Origin: VRUE01 sp047519745 | Lineage (GTDB): Bacteria; Actinomycetota; Thermoleophilia; Solirubrobacterales; 70-9 | Assembly: GCA_047519745.1 (NCBI GenBank) | Contig: JAPVSJ010000009.1 | Location: forward strand, 1-64,000 | Reading direction: 5' to 3' | DNA length: 64,000 bases | Shown here: positions 23,818-32,498 of the stretch, piece by piece | How positions within the stretch are numbered: the stretch's first letter is position 1 | How the letters are laid out: each line of letters opens with the position of its first letter | The notes under the pieces: generated by a model | Told to the model about the DNA's origin: nothing | Databases searched by the model: none | Seen by the model: the letters and a program-made list of their open reading frames with translations, nothing else | Made by a program: the position numbers and the translations under genes

Positions 23818-24928
23818 GCTTCAGATTCGTGCGCGCGTAGACGCCGACCATGGAGCAGGTGACGTAGCCGAGCGACTCCAGGTCGGCGAGCGTGGCCGCG
23901 ACCTCCCCGCCCGCAAGCCCGAGGTCGGTCGCGACCGCATCGCAGGTCTCGGCGCCCAGCTCCAGCGACTCCAACACGGCACGCTGCGCCGGCTCGAGGG
24001 CCGGGCCGGCGCGCTCGATCCGGCGCGCCCCCGGGCCGAGCATCGCGTCGAGCACGTCCTGGGCGTCGCGGACGAGACAGGCGCCGCCCGCCAGGAGGTT
24101 GTTGGGACCCGCGGAGAGTCGTGAGGCGACGGGGCCGGGCACGGCGCCGAGATCCCTGCCCAGGTCGGCGGCCAGGTCGGCTGTGATCAGCGAGCCCGAT
24201 CGCTCCGCCGCCTCGACCACCACCGTCATCCCCGAGAGCGCCGCCATGATCCGGTTGCGGGCGGGGAAGGACCAGCGCCAGGCGCCGGTTCCGGGCGGCA
24301 GCTCGGAGAGGACGAGGCCGTGCTCGCCGATCCGCCGCCAGAGCGAGCGGTGGGCCGCGGGGTAGGCGACGTCGACGCCGCAACCGAGAACCGCCACGGT
24401 CAGGCCCGAGTCGAGCGCCCCGCGGTGGGCACACGCGTCGATGCCGAAAGCGAGGCCGCTGATGACCACGAGTCCGGCCATCGCCAGTTCCTTGCCGAGC
24501 TCGCGTGCGACCTGGCGTCCGTAGCTGCTGGCCCGCCGCGACCCGACGACCGTCACCGCTTCGTGCGGCGCGAGCCGGAGCAGCAACACCGGATCGCCGC
24601 GGCCGAACAGCGCCCACGGAGCATCGGCGGCATCGGCGAGGCCGACCGGGAAGAGCGGGTCGTGCCTGCAGCAGGCCCAACACTCCGCCGTTGTCAGCTC
24701 GTTCCGCAAGCGGGCCTCCGGCACCGCGCCGACTCCGCTCAAGATCTTGGTCGCCGCCTGCGGCGCCGCGACCGCGGCAAGGTCCTCGTTGTCGAGCCGC
24801 AGAAGTTCCGGCGAGCGCTTGCCCGGCGCGCCGGTGGCGATCTTCTCGATGTACGGCGCCAGGTGAGCAAGCAGGCGCGAACGGCGCAGGCACTCGGGGC
24901 AGGCCTGCGGGTTGACTTGGCTAATCAC
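23807..24928 (-). CDS. dprA: DNA-processing protein DprA (Cys-containing N-terminus)
   Basis: A 373-residue DprA. The Rossmann-like core has VTVVGSRRASSYGRQVAREL, GLVVISGLAFGIDACAHRGA, TVAVLGCGVDVAYPAAH, FPARNRIMAALS and EAAERSGSLITADLAADLGR. A C-terminal winged-helix region ends in LESLGYV. DprA loads RecA onto incoming single-stranded DNA in transformation. The N-terminus carries CPECLRR and a later ECWACCRHD, cysteines that could bind a metal and are absent from most DprA proteins. It overlaps the upstream comM-like gene by 8 nt, the usual dprA-comM arrangement. Confidence 0.92.
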   Translation of the reverse strand: MISQVNPQACPECLRRSRLLAHLAPYIEKIATGAPGKRSPELLRLDNEDLAAVAAPQAATKILSGVGAVPEARLRNELTTAECWACCRHDPLFPVGLADAADAPWALFGRGDPVLLLRLAPHEAVTVVGSRRASSYGRQVARELGKELAMAGLVVISGLAFGIDACAHRGALDSGLTVAVLGCGVDVAYPAAHRSLWRRIGEHGLVLSELPPGTGAWRWSFPARNRIMAALSGMTVVVEAAERSGSLITADLAADLGRDLGAVPGPVASRLSAGPNNLLAGGACLVRDAQDVLDAMLGPGARRIERAGPALEPAQRAVLESLELGAETCDAVATDLGLAGGEVAATLADLESLGYVTCSMVGVYARTNLKLPV

Positions 24929-26417
24929 GGTCCCTCCTCCTCAGTTGCAATGCCTGGGCGATCTGATCCCGCCCGATCGACTCCACTCCGGCCAGGTCGG
25001 CGATCGTGCGGGCGAGACGCAAGACGCGATCGTGCGCACGGCCACTGAGCCGACGACGCGAATAGGACTCGGCAAGCAGCGCCGCCGCCTTCTCTTCGAG
25101 CACGCACTCGCGCGCCTCGGCGGGGGTCATCTCGGCGTTGCAACGCCCGCTGCCGAGGCGGGCTTCCTGCCGCTGCCGCGCATCCGCGACCCGTTCGCGC
25201 ACACTCGCCGAGGGCTCGCCCGGAGGACCGCCGATCTCCGCCGCGCTGGGCTGGCGAATCGCGACGAGGATGTCGAGGCGATCGGCGAGCGCACCGCTGA
25301 GCCGGCCCTGGTAGCGGCGCACGGCAAGCGGCGCACAGGTGCACTCGGGGTCGGCCTCGCCGCGCCCGCACGGACAGGGGTTGGAGGCGGCGACGAGCAT
25401 GAAGCGGCAGGGCAGGCGCCGGTTGCCGCCGGCGCGGGAGATCGTCACCCAGCCGCTCTCGAGCGGTGCGCGCAGGGCCTCCAACGCGTCGCGCCGGAAC
25501 TCGCAGAGCTCGTCGAGGAAGAGGACGCCGCGGTGGGCCAGCGTCGCCTCTCCAGGCCCGGGCGGATTGCCGCCGCCGATCACGCCAGCGGGGCTGACAG
25601 TGTGGTGGGGAGCGCGAAACGGCCTGCCACCGCCAAAGCCATCTCCGAGTCGTCCGCACGCGCTGGCGATGCGCGCAACCTCCAGGGCCTCGTCGGCACT
25701 CAACGGCGACAGAATCGAAGGCAGGCGACTGGCGGCAAGCGACTTTCCAGCGCCCGGCGGCCCAACCATCAGCAGGCTGTGGCCGCCGGCAGCCGCGACC
25801 TCGAGCGCGTAGCGGAGATGCGGCTGGCCGCGCAGATCCGCCAGATCGGGACCATCCGGCCCGGGGGTCAGCGGCAGCGACAAAGGCAACGGTGCGTCCG
25901 GCGTCCAATCACCCCGGGCCAGCTCGGGGATCTGGACGAGGTGATCGAGCGGCAACACCGCGATCCCGCTGACCAGCGCCGCCTCGGGGCCGTTCTCGGC
26001 CGGAACGAGGAGCGCTTCGGCGCCCTGCTCGCGAGCCGCCTCGGCCATCGCGAGCACTCCGGGGATCGGACGCAGGGTGCCGTCCAAGGCCAGCTCGCCG
26101 GCCATCGCGAGGCGAGGCAGTCGCTCCCACTCGAGCTGGCCGGATGCGACCAGCAGCGCCACGGCGATCGGCAGGTCGAGACCCGGGCCCGCCTTGCGCA
26201 GGCTGGCCGGCGCCAGGTTGGCGATGATCCGCCGCAGCGGGAACTCGAAGGCGCAGTTGGCGATTGCCGCGCGAACCCGCTCCCGTGCCTCGCGAACGGC
26301 CGTGTCGGGGAGGCCGACGACCGAGAAGGCCGGCAGGCCGCGGTGCACGTCGACCTCGACCCGCACGGGCCGGGCCGCGATGCCGTCGAGCGTGAATGTC
26401 TGCGCCGTAGCGAGCAT
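24921..26417 (-). CDS. comM: YifB/ComM-family Mg-chelatase-like AAA+ ATPase
   Basis: A ~498-residue AAA+ protein with an N-terminal Lon-protease-like fold (VDVHRGLPAFSVVGLPDTAV), Walker A GPPGAGKSLAASRLP, Walker B region GVLFLDELCEFRRDALEALR and the C-terminal Mg-chelatase domain (SYSRRRLSGRAHDRVLRLAR). In Vibrio ComM promotes branch migration during transformation. The frame continues to 26498, but ATG at 26417 gives the standard MLATAQ start. It is paired with dprA downstream and divergent from the YraN gene. Confidence 0.9.
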   Translation of the reverse strand: MLATAQTFTLDGIAARPVRVEVDVHRGLPAFSVVGLPDTAVREARERVRAAIANCAFEFPLRRIIANLAPASLRKAGPGLDLPIAVALLVASGQLEWERLPRLAMAGELALDGTLRPIPGVLAMAEAAREQGAEALLVPAENGPEAALVSGIAVLPLDHLVQIPELARGDWTPDAPLPLSLPLTPGPDGPDLADLRGQPHLRYALEVAAAGGHSLLMVGPPGAGKSLAASRLPSILSPLSADEALEVARIASACGRLGDGFGGGRPFRAPHHTVSPAGVIGGGNPPGPGEATLAHRGVLFLDELCEFRRDALEALRAPLESGWVTISRAGGNRRLPCRFMLVAASNPCPCGRGEADPECTCAPLAVRRYQGRLSGALADRLDILVAIRQPSAAEIGGPPGEPSASVRERVADARQRQEARLGSGRCNAEMTPAEARECVLEEKAAALLAESYSRRRLSGRAHDRVLRLARTIADLAGVESIGRDQIAQALQLRRRDRD

Positions 26418-26527
26418 TGCGGCCACGCTGGCGGGTCCAGACGCGCGTGTGGTGCGCAGCTTCAAAATCTTCTGGACCAACTTTGTGACCGAAGGCATGC
26501 GTGCGCCGGGTGTCCTAGGTTTGGTAC

Positions 26528-26905
26528 ATGACCGCGACGCGGCAACGCCTTGGCCAGACCGCGGAGGACCTGGTCTCTGCGAGGCTCGTGAACTCCGGCT
26601 GGGAGCTGATCGAGCGCAATGCGCGCACCCGCTACGGCGAGCTCGACATCGTCGCCCTCGACGGGCGCACGTTGGTCTTCGTCGAGGTCAAGGCGGGCCG
26701 TGCCGGCTCCTCGTTCGGGCCCGAGCGGCCGGTCCTGGCGGTCGATTTCCGCAAGCAGCTCCGCATCCGCCGCCTCGCGACAACCTGGATGGGCGCGCGC
26801 CGCGACCTACCGCGCTACGACGAGATCCGCTTCGACGCCATCGGCGTCACCTTCGACCGTGCCGGCCGCGTGGTCGACTACGAGCACCTCGAGGGCGCGT
26901 TCTAA
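26528..26905 (+). CDS. YraN family (UPF0102) nuclease-fold protein
   Basis: A 125-residue UPF0102 protein with the restriction-endonuclease-like core: GQTAEDLVSARLVNSGW, the acidic motif YGELDIVALDG and FVEVKAGRAG, corresponding to (E)xD...ExK. It is often found near rnhB and comM/dprA, as here. Its biochemical function is not established; a role in DNA or Holliday-junction processing is a reasonable guess. The stop shares CTAA with the convergent rnhB. Confidence 0.88.
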   Translation: MTATRQRLGQTAEDLVSARLVNSGWELIERNARTRYGELDIVALDGRTLVFVEVKAGRAGSSFGPERPVLAVDFRKQLRIRRLATTWMGARRDLPRYDEIRFDAIGVTFDRAGRVVDYEHLEGAF

Positions 26906-27669
26906 CCGGCCAGCTCGAGCTGGCTGTAGGCAACCGATTGGAAGGAGCGGCGATGTAGCGGGGAAATGCCGATCCGCTCGATCGCGGCGCGGTGCTCGGG
27001 GGTCGAGTAGCCGACGTGCTCCTCGAAGCCCCAGCCCGGGTGCTTGCTGGCGGCGCCGTGCATGTAGCGGTCGCGGGTCACCTTGGCGATCACCGATGCG
27101 GCGGCGATCGCGGCGCTGGTGCCGTCGCCTTCGATCACGGCGCGGTGTGGGACCGCGCAGTCCCGCAGCGAGAAACCATCGACGAGGCAGGTCGCCTCCT
27201 CGCCGGGCTCCAGCCTTTCCAGGGCCTTTGACAGCGCTTCGATATTGGTCACGTGCAGGCCGCGATCGTCGATCCCGCGCGCGCAGCGGACCACGACGCT
27301 GACCCGGCTGGCGGCGCGCAGCACCGCCGGATATATCTCCTCGCGCCGCTCGGCCTTCATCTGCTTCGAGTCGTGCAGACCGGCGAGCGCACGGCGGTCC
27401 GCATGGGAGAGGGACTCGTAGTCGAGCAGTACCGCCGCCGCGACCAGCGGCCCGGCCAGGCAACCCCGGCCGGCCTCGTCGGCGCCGGCGACCTGGCGGG
27501 TGCCGAGTCCGCGGTCGAAGGCGAAGAGGCGGCGGGAGCGCGCCAGTCGCCGCTTGTGAGTCTTAGAGGGTCCCGATCCGGTCTGGCGGCCAGTAGGTGG
27601 CGAAGGCCTCGCCGATGATCCACTTGCGGGGGATCGGTCCCCAGAAGCGGCTGTCGTCACTTGCCCCAC
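26902..27669 (-). CDS. rnhB: Ribonuclease HII
   Basis: RNase HII with the signature VAGADEAGRGCLAGPLV, HDSKQMKAERREEIY, a central EALSKALERL, the distal AAIAAASVIAKVTRDRYM and GYSTPEHRAAI. It removes RNA primers and misincorporated ribonucleotides. The start is uncertain. The only ATG/GTG codons in frame lie well inside the lepB 3' end (ATG at 27669), and the segment right after the lepB stop has just a CTG before RLFAFDRGLG. The real protein probably begins near 27545. Listed coordinates are the longest canonical frame. Confidence 0.9.
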   Translation of the reverse strand: MGQVTTAASGDRSPASGSSARPSPPTGRQTGSGPSKTHKRRLARSRRLFAFDRGLGTRQVAGADEAGRGCLAGPLVAAAVLLDYESLSHADRRALAGLHDSKQMKAERREEIYPAVLRAASRVSVVVRCARGIDDRGLHVTNIEALSKALERLEPGEEATCLVDGFSLRDCAVPHRAVIEGDGTSAAIAAASVIAKVTRDRYMHGAASKHPGWGFEEHVGYSTPEHRAAIERIGISPLHRRSFQSVAYSQLELAG

Positions 27670-28186
27670 GGTTGTCGCCCATCATGAAGTAATAGTCGGG
27701 TGGAATCGTGATCGGTTTGGGCAAATTGCAGGCAGGGGCCGCCCCGCAGGGCCGCGTGTAGTAGGGCTCGTTGGTCTTCTCCACCCCGTTGACGACCGGA
27801 TGGCCGTCGCGGACGCTGAGCGTGTCGCCCGGGCCGGCGACGATCCGCTTGATGAAGTTCTGGCTCGACTCGGCTTCGGTCGGACGCGGGCAGGCTTCGC
27901 GCGGCGAGTGGGGCACCCCGCATTCGGTGCCGTTGTCCGCCCCGGCCGGCGGGTGGAAGACGACGATGTCGCCCGGCGCCGGGTCCTTGAAGTGGTAGAG
28001 GAAGCGGTTGACGAGCACGCGCTGGCCGACGTCGAGCGTCGGCTCCATCGATTCGGAGGGGATCTGGTACGGCTTGATCAGCCAGGCCTGAATCGCCAGC
28101 GCCAGTCCAAGCGCCAAGGCGACGATGACGACCAGCTCGACGAGCCCGCCGACTTTGCTTTCCGGCTTGGGGATCCGCGGTCTCAG
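27563..28186 (-). CDS. lepB: Signal peptidase I
   Basis: Type I signal peptidase with one N-terminal membrane helix (VELVVIVALALGLALAIQAW), catalytic Ser in PYQIPSESMEPTL, Lys in NFIKRIVAGPGD and the GDNRGASDDSRFWGPI box. It cleaves Sec/Tat signal peptides on the outer membrane face. The first ATG/GTG/TTG in frame is TTG 28117, inside the membrane helix. A CTG at 28186 overlaps the rplS stop as CTGA, has GGCGAGGA upstream and restores a cytoplasmic N-terminus (LRPRIPKPESKVGG), so I place the start there. It is co-transcribed with rplS and rnhB. Confidence 0.88.
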   Translation of the reverse strand: MRPRIPKPESKVGGLVELVVIVALALGLALAIQAWLIKPYQIPSESMEPTLDVGQRVLVNRFLYHFKDPAPGDIVVFHPPAGADNGTECGVPHSPREACPRPTEAESSQNFIKRIVAGPGDTLSVRDGHPVVNGVEKTNEPYYTRPCGAAPACNLPKPITIPPDYYFMMGDNRGASDDSRFWGPIPRKWIIGEAFATYWPPDRIGTL

Positions 28187-28806
28187 GCCGAGTCCTCGCC
28201 GGAGTCGCCGGAGTCCTCCTGCGGCGACTCATCCTCGGCATCCTGCGCCGCGGCGGTGTCCTCGGTCTCCCCTGCACCGGGCGCCTCAGCGTCCGTGCCT
28301 ACCTCAACTTCAGTCTCCTCAGCTTCTGCCGCCTGCGCCTCTCCGGCGGGTGGCGTGGAGGTGGGCTCCTCGCCCGCAGCCTGCGAGGACGAGGAGTCCT
28401 CCTCCGCGACAGGACCCGCCGGCTGTGGCTCAGGCGCCGAGATCAGCTCGTCGTCGATCCCCCAGCGCCGCTCGGCGACCCTGGCGGCCTTGCCGATCCG
28501 GCCGCGCAGGTAGTACAGCTTGGCCCGGCGCACGGCGCCGCGTGCGGCGATCTCCAGTTTCTCGATCTTCGGCGAGTGCAGCGGGAACGTCCGCTCGACG
28601 CCGACGCCGAACGACTGCTTGCGGACGGTGAAGGTCTCGCGGGCCCCCGAGCCCTGCCGCTTGAGCACGATTCCCTCGAAAACCTGGGTGCGGCGGCGGT
28701 TGCCCTCGATCACCTGGAAGTGCACGCGCACGCGATCGCCCGGCGCGAAGGACGGAAGTCCCTGCCGCTCCTGGCGACGCTCGATGCTGTCGATTACCGT
28801 GCTCAT
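28183..28806 (-). CDS. rplS: 50S ribosomal protein L19 with long acidic C-terminal extension
   Basis: Residues 1-~118 are a canonical L19: IERRQERQGLPSFAPGDRVR, GIVLKRQGSGARETFTVRK and KLYYLRGRIGKAARVAERR. It contacts 16S/23S rRNA at the subunit interface. The family length is about 115 residues, whereas this protein has 207. The extra ~90 residues are low-complexity and strongly acidic (Glu, Asp, Ala, Ser, Pro; e.g. AEEDSSSSQAAGEEPTSTPP) and end in SGDSGEDSA. The tail is in frame with no intervening stop, and the lepB start overlaps its stop. Its role is unknown. Confidence 0.95.
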   Translation of the reverse strand: MSTVIDSIERRQERQGLPSFAPGDRVRVHFQVIEGNRRRTQVFEGIVLKRQGSGARETFTVRKQSFGVGVERTFPLHSPKIEKLEIAARGAVRRAKLYYLRGRIGKAARVAERRWGIDDELISAPEPQPAGPVAEEDSSSSQAAGEEPTSTPPAGEAQAAEAEETEVEVGTDAEAPGAGETEDTAAAQDAEDESPQEDSGDSGEDSA

Positions 28807-28863
28807 CTGCCGAGAAAAAGCCGCCGGACCCGGTGCGGGTGCCGCGCGGCCGAGGAATCGTAC

Positions 28864-29544
28864 CTACTCGGGATCTTTTTCGCCGAACTGCTCGGCCCGT
28901 GCCCGGCTCTGCTCGGCCCGCCAGGCACGCACGCGCTCATGGTCGCCGGAGACGAGGACGTCGGGCACCCCCCACCCCCGATAGGAGGCAGGGCGGGTGT
29001 AGTGCGGGTACTCCGGCGCCCCCTCGAGCACGCGGCTGAAGGACTCCTCGACGGCGCTCTGCTCGTGCCCGAGGGCCCCTGGCAGCTTGCGCATCAGCAC
29101 ATCGGCGACCACCATCGCCGGCAACTCCCCGCCAGCCAGGACATACCTGCCGATCGAGATCTCGTCGTGGGCAAGATGCTCGTGCACCCGCTCGTCGAAC
29201 CCCTCATAGCGGCCACAGAGCAGCGCCACATGGTGCTCCTGCGTCAACTCGTCGGCAAGCTCGTCATCCAGCAGCTGCCCCGTCGGCGAAAGCAAGACGA
29301 TCCGCGGGCTCTCACCATTCGCATAGGCGGCCTGAAGCGCGGCATCGACCACGTCGACCCGAAGCACCATCCCAGCTCCCCCGCCGTATGGGGCGTCGTC
29401 AACCTGCCCCGCCCCGAGCGGCGTCGTATCGCGGTAGTTGAAGAACCGCAGCTCGTTGCCCTTGGCCAACGCGTTCTGCACCGAGCGCTGCGACTGGAAC
29501 CAGTCGAAGGCCTCCGGGAAGAGGGTGAAGACGTCGAGCTTCAA
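28864..29544 (-). CDS. trmD: tRNA (guanine(37)-N1)-methyltransferase
   Basis: A 226-residue SPOUT methyltransferase that methylates G37 of tRNAs reading CNN/CGG-type codons. Motifs: MKLDVFTLFPEAF at the start, GGGAGMVLRVDVV, the knot segments LLCGRYEGFDERV and ISIGRYVLAGGELPAMV, then HYTRPASYRGWGVPDVLVSG. It sits in the classic rpsP-khpA-trmD-rplS order, 4 bp from khpA. Confidence 0.95.
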   Translation of the reverse strand: MKLDVFTLFPEAFDWFQSQRSVQNALAKGNELRFFNYRDTTPLGAGQVDDAPYGGGAGMVLRVDVVDAALQAAYANGESPRIVLLSPTGQLLDDELADELTQEHHVALLCGRYEGFDERVHEHLAHDEISIGRYVLAGGELPAMVVADVLMRKLPGALGHEQSAVEESFSRVLEGAPEYPHYTRPASYRGWGVPDVLVSGDHERVRAWRAEQSRARAEQFGEKDPE

Positions 29545-29548
29545 GCGC

Positions 29549-29779
29549 TCAGTCGAGGATGTCGACGACGACGCGCCGGTCCAGCCGTACGGCAGCCGCC
29601 TTGGCGACGGTTCGGATCGCGTTGGCGACGCGCCCCCCTTTACCGATCACGCGCCCGAGGTCGCCCTCGGCGACGCTGATCTCATAGATCAGGTCCCCGT
29701 CCTCTTCGAGCTCCTCGACCTCGACCGCATCGGGGTCCTCGACCAGCGCTCTGACGAGGAACTCCAGCAGCTCGGTCAC
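29549..29779 (-). CDS. khpA: KhpA-type KH-domain RNA-binding protein
   Basis: A 76-residue single KH domain with the GxxG loop in VIGKGGRVANAIRTVAKAA. It is located between rpsP and trmD, as in most Gram-positive bacteria. KhpA binds RNA and, in firmicutes, forms a dimer with KhpB influencing cell elongation. The N-terminus contains the family motif LVRALVEDPDAVEV. It starts 2 bp after the rpsP stop. Confidence 0.92.
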   Translation of the reverse strand: MTELLEFLVRALVEDPDAVEVEELEEDGDLIYEISVAEGDLGRVIGKGGRVANAIRTVAKAAAVRLDRRVVVDILD

Positions 29780-29781
29780 GA

Positions 29782-30036
29782 CTAACTGCCCGAGGCGGCG
29801 ATGCCCTTGGTCCGCAGCAGCGTGGCCACGGTCTCCGAGGGTTGCGCTCCGTGCTCTAGCCAGTGGCGCGCCCGCTCCTCGTCGAACTCGATCGTCGAGG
29901 GCTCGGTCTGCGGGTTGTAGCGACCGATCGTCTCGATCGTCCGACCGTCACGCGGCGAGCGTTTGTCGGCGACGACGATCCGCCAGATCGGGTTCTTCTT
30001 CGAACCCACCCTTCTAAGTCTGATTCGTACGGCCAT
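29782..30036 (-). CDS. rpsP: 30S ribosomal protein S16
   Basis: An 84-residue S16 with MAVRIRLRRVGSKKNPIWRI, ADKRSPRDGRTIETIGRYNP and a C-terminal AQPSETVATLLRTKGI, typical length and composition. It is needed for 30S assembly. ATG at 30036 is chosen; the frame extends upstream through the hairpin region but without homology. It heads the rpsP-khpA-trmD-rplS-lepB-rnhB set downstream of ffh. Confidence 0.95.
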   Translation of the reverse strand: MAVRIRLRRVGSKKNPIWRIVVADKRSPRDGRTIETIGRYNPQTEPSTIEFDEERARHWLEHGAQPSETVATLLRTKGIAASGS

Positions 30037-30062
30037 AGGGCGCGAGAGGTTACATGACCGGC

Positions 30063-30098
30063 CCGGCACGCCCGGACGCGAAGCCGAGGACGTGCCGG
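30063..30098 (-). terminator. Hairpin between ffh and rpsP (candidate terminator or attenuator)
   Basis: Arms CCGGCACG (30063-30070) and CGTGCCGG (30091-30098) are perfectly complementary across a 20-nt loop. The hairpin lies in the 69-bp gap between the ffh stop (30106) and the rpsP ATG (30036). No U tract follows, so partial attenuation of read-through from ffh to rpsP is as likely as termination. Confidence 0.4.
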
Positions 30099-30105
30099 TT
30101 GACAC

Positions 30106-31479
<1,374 letters not shown>

Positions 31480-31499
31480 CGGCCCCAGCTTAAAGCGAG

Positions 31500-32498
31500 C
31501 TACTCGGCGAGCAGGGCGCGGGCAAAGTCGGCCGGGTCGAACGGGCGCAGATCCTCGAGCGTCTCCCCCATGCCGATCAGTTTCACGGGAATGCCGAGCT
31601 CGTTGGCGATCGCCAGCACGATTCCGCCCTTGGCCGTGCCGTCGAGCTTGGTCAGGACGACGCCGTCGACCTCGACCGCCTCGGAGAAGATCTTCGCCTG
31701 GCGCAGGCCGTTCTGGCCGGTCGTCGCGTCGATCGAGATCAGCGTCTCGTGCGGCGCGTCGGGCATCTGCTTGGCGATCACCCGGCGCACCTTGGTCAGC
31801 TCGTCCATCAGGTTGCCCTGGGTGTGCAGGCGACCGGCCGTATCGACGATCACCACGTCGGCGCCCCGGGCACGCGCGGCGGCGACCGCGTCGAAGGCGA
31901 CCGCGCCGGGGTCGCCACCCTCCTCCGAGCGCACCAGTTCCGCTCCCGCCCGCTCAGCCCACTCGGCCAACTGCTCGGCCGCGGCTGCACGGTAGGTGTC
32001 GCCCGCCGCGAGGACGACCGAGAGGCCGAATTCCTTGGAGAGGTGCCAGGCGAGCTTGCCGATCGTCGTCGTCTTGCCGGTGCCGTTGACACCGACCATC
32101 AGCAGCACGGCCGGCTGGCCACTGAGGTCGATCGGGGCACGGCCGGCCGAGGCGACCTCGGCGAGGATCTCGATCAGCCGCTCGCGGACCGCCTCCCCGT
32201 CGGCAGAGACGGCGCCGCTCTCAACCTCCCGCTCGAGCCGCTCGACCACCTCGGCCGTGGTCGGCGCACCGGCATCGGCCAGGATCAGCGCCTCCTCGAG
32301 CCGCTCCCAGGTCTCCTCGTCGATGCGATCGAAGAGGCTCGCCGAGATCTCCTCGGTCAGCGCCTGGCGGCTTTTCGAGAGGCTCTCGCGCAGGCGGCTG
32401 AAGACGCCGCGACGGCGCTCCTCGCTTTCGGGCTCGACCTCGGGCACGGCCGAGTCGCGCGCGCCGAGATCGAAGATCTCCTGCCAGGAGGTGGACAT
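31500..32498 (-). CDS. ftsY: SRP receptor FtsY
   Basis: A 332-residue SRP receptor GTPase. There is a short acidic A region (~1-40, VPEVEPESEERRRG), an N domain helix bundle (LRESLSKSRQALTEEISASL) and a G domain with GVNGTGKTTTIGKLAWHL, DTAGRLHTQGNL and TKLDGTAKGGIVLAIANELG. Its ATG directly follows the smc stop (TAG then ATG), so it is translationally linked to smc. It docks ribosome-SRP complexes at the membrane. Confidence 0.95.
   Translation of the reverse strand: MSTSWQEIFDLGARDSAVPEVEPESEERRRGVFSRLRESLSKSRQALTEEISASLFDRIDEETWERLEEALILADAGAPTTAEVVERLEREVESGAVSADGEAVRERLIEILAEVASAGRAPIDLSGQPAVLLMVGVNGTGKTTTIGKLAWHLSKEFGLSVVLAAGDTYRAAAAEQLAEWAERAGAELVRSEEGGDPGAVAFDAVAAARARGADVVIVDTAGRLHTQGNLMDELTKVRRVIAKQMPDAPHETLISIDATTGQNGLRQAKIFSEAVEVDGVVLTKLDGTAKGGIVLAIANELGIPVKLIGMGETLEDLRPFDPADFARALLAE

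Noticed and set aside
28872..28886. CTTTTTCGCCG near the trmD stop as a fifth element core
   Set aside because: The match is limited to one half of the core, with no partner half and no inverted arms.
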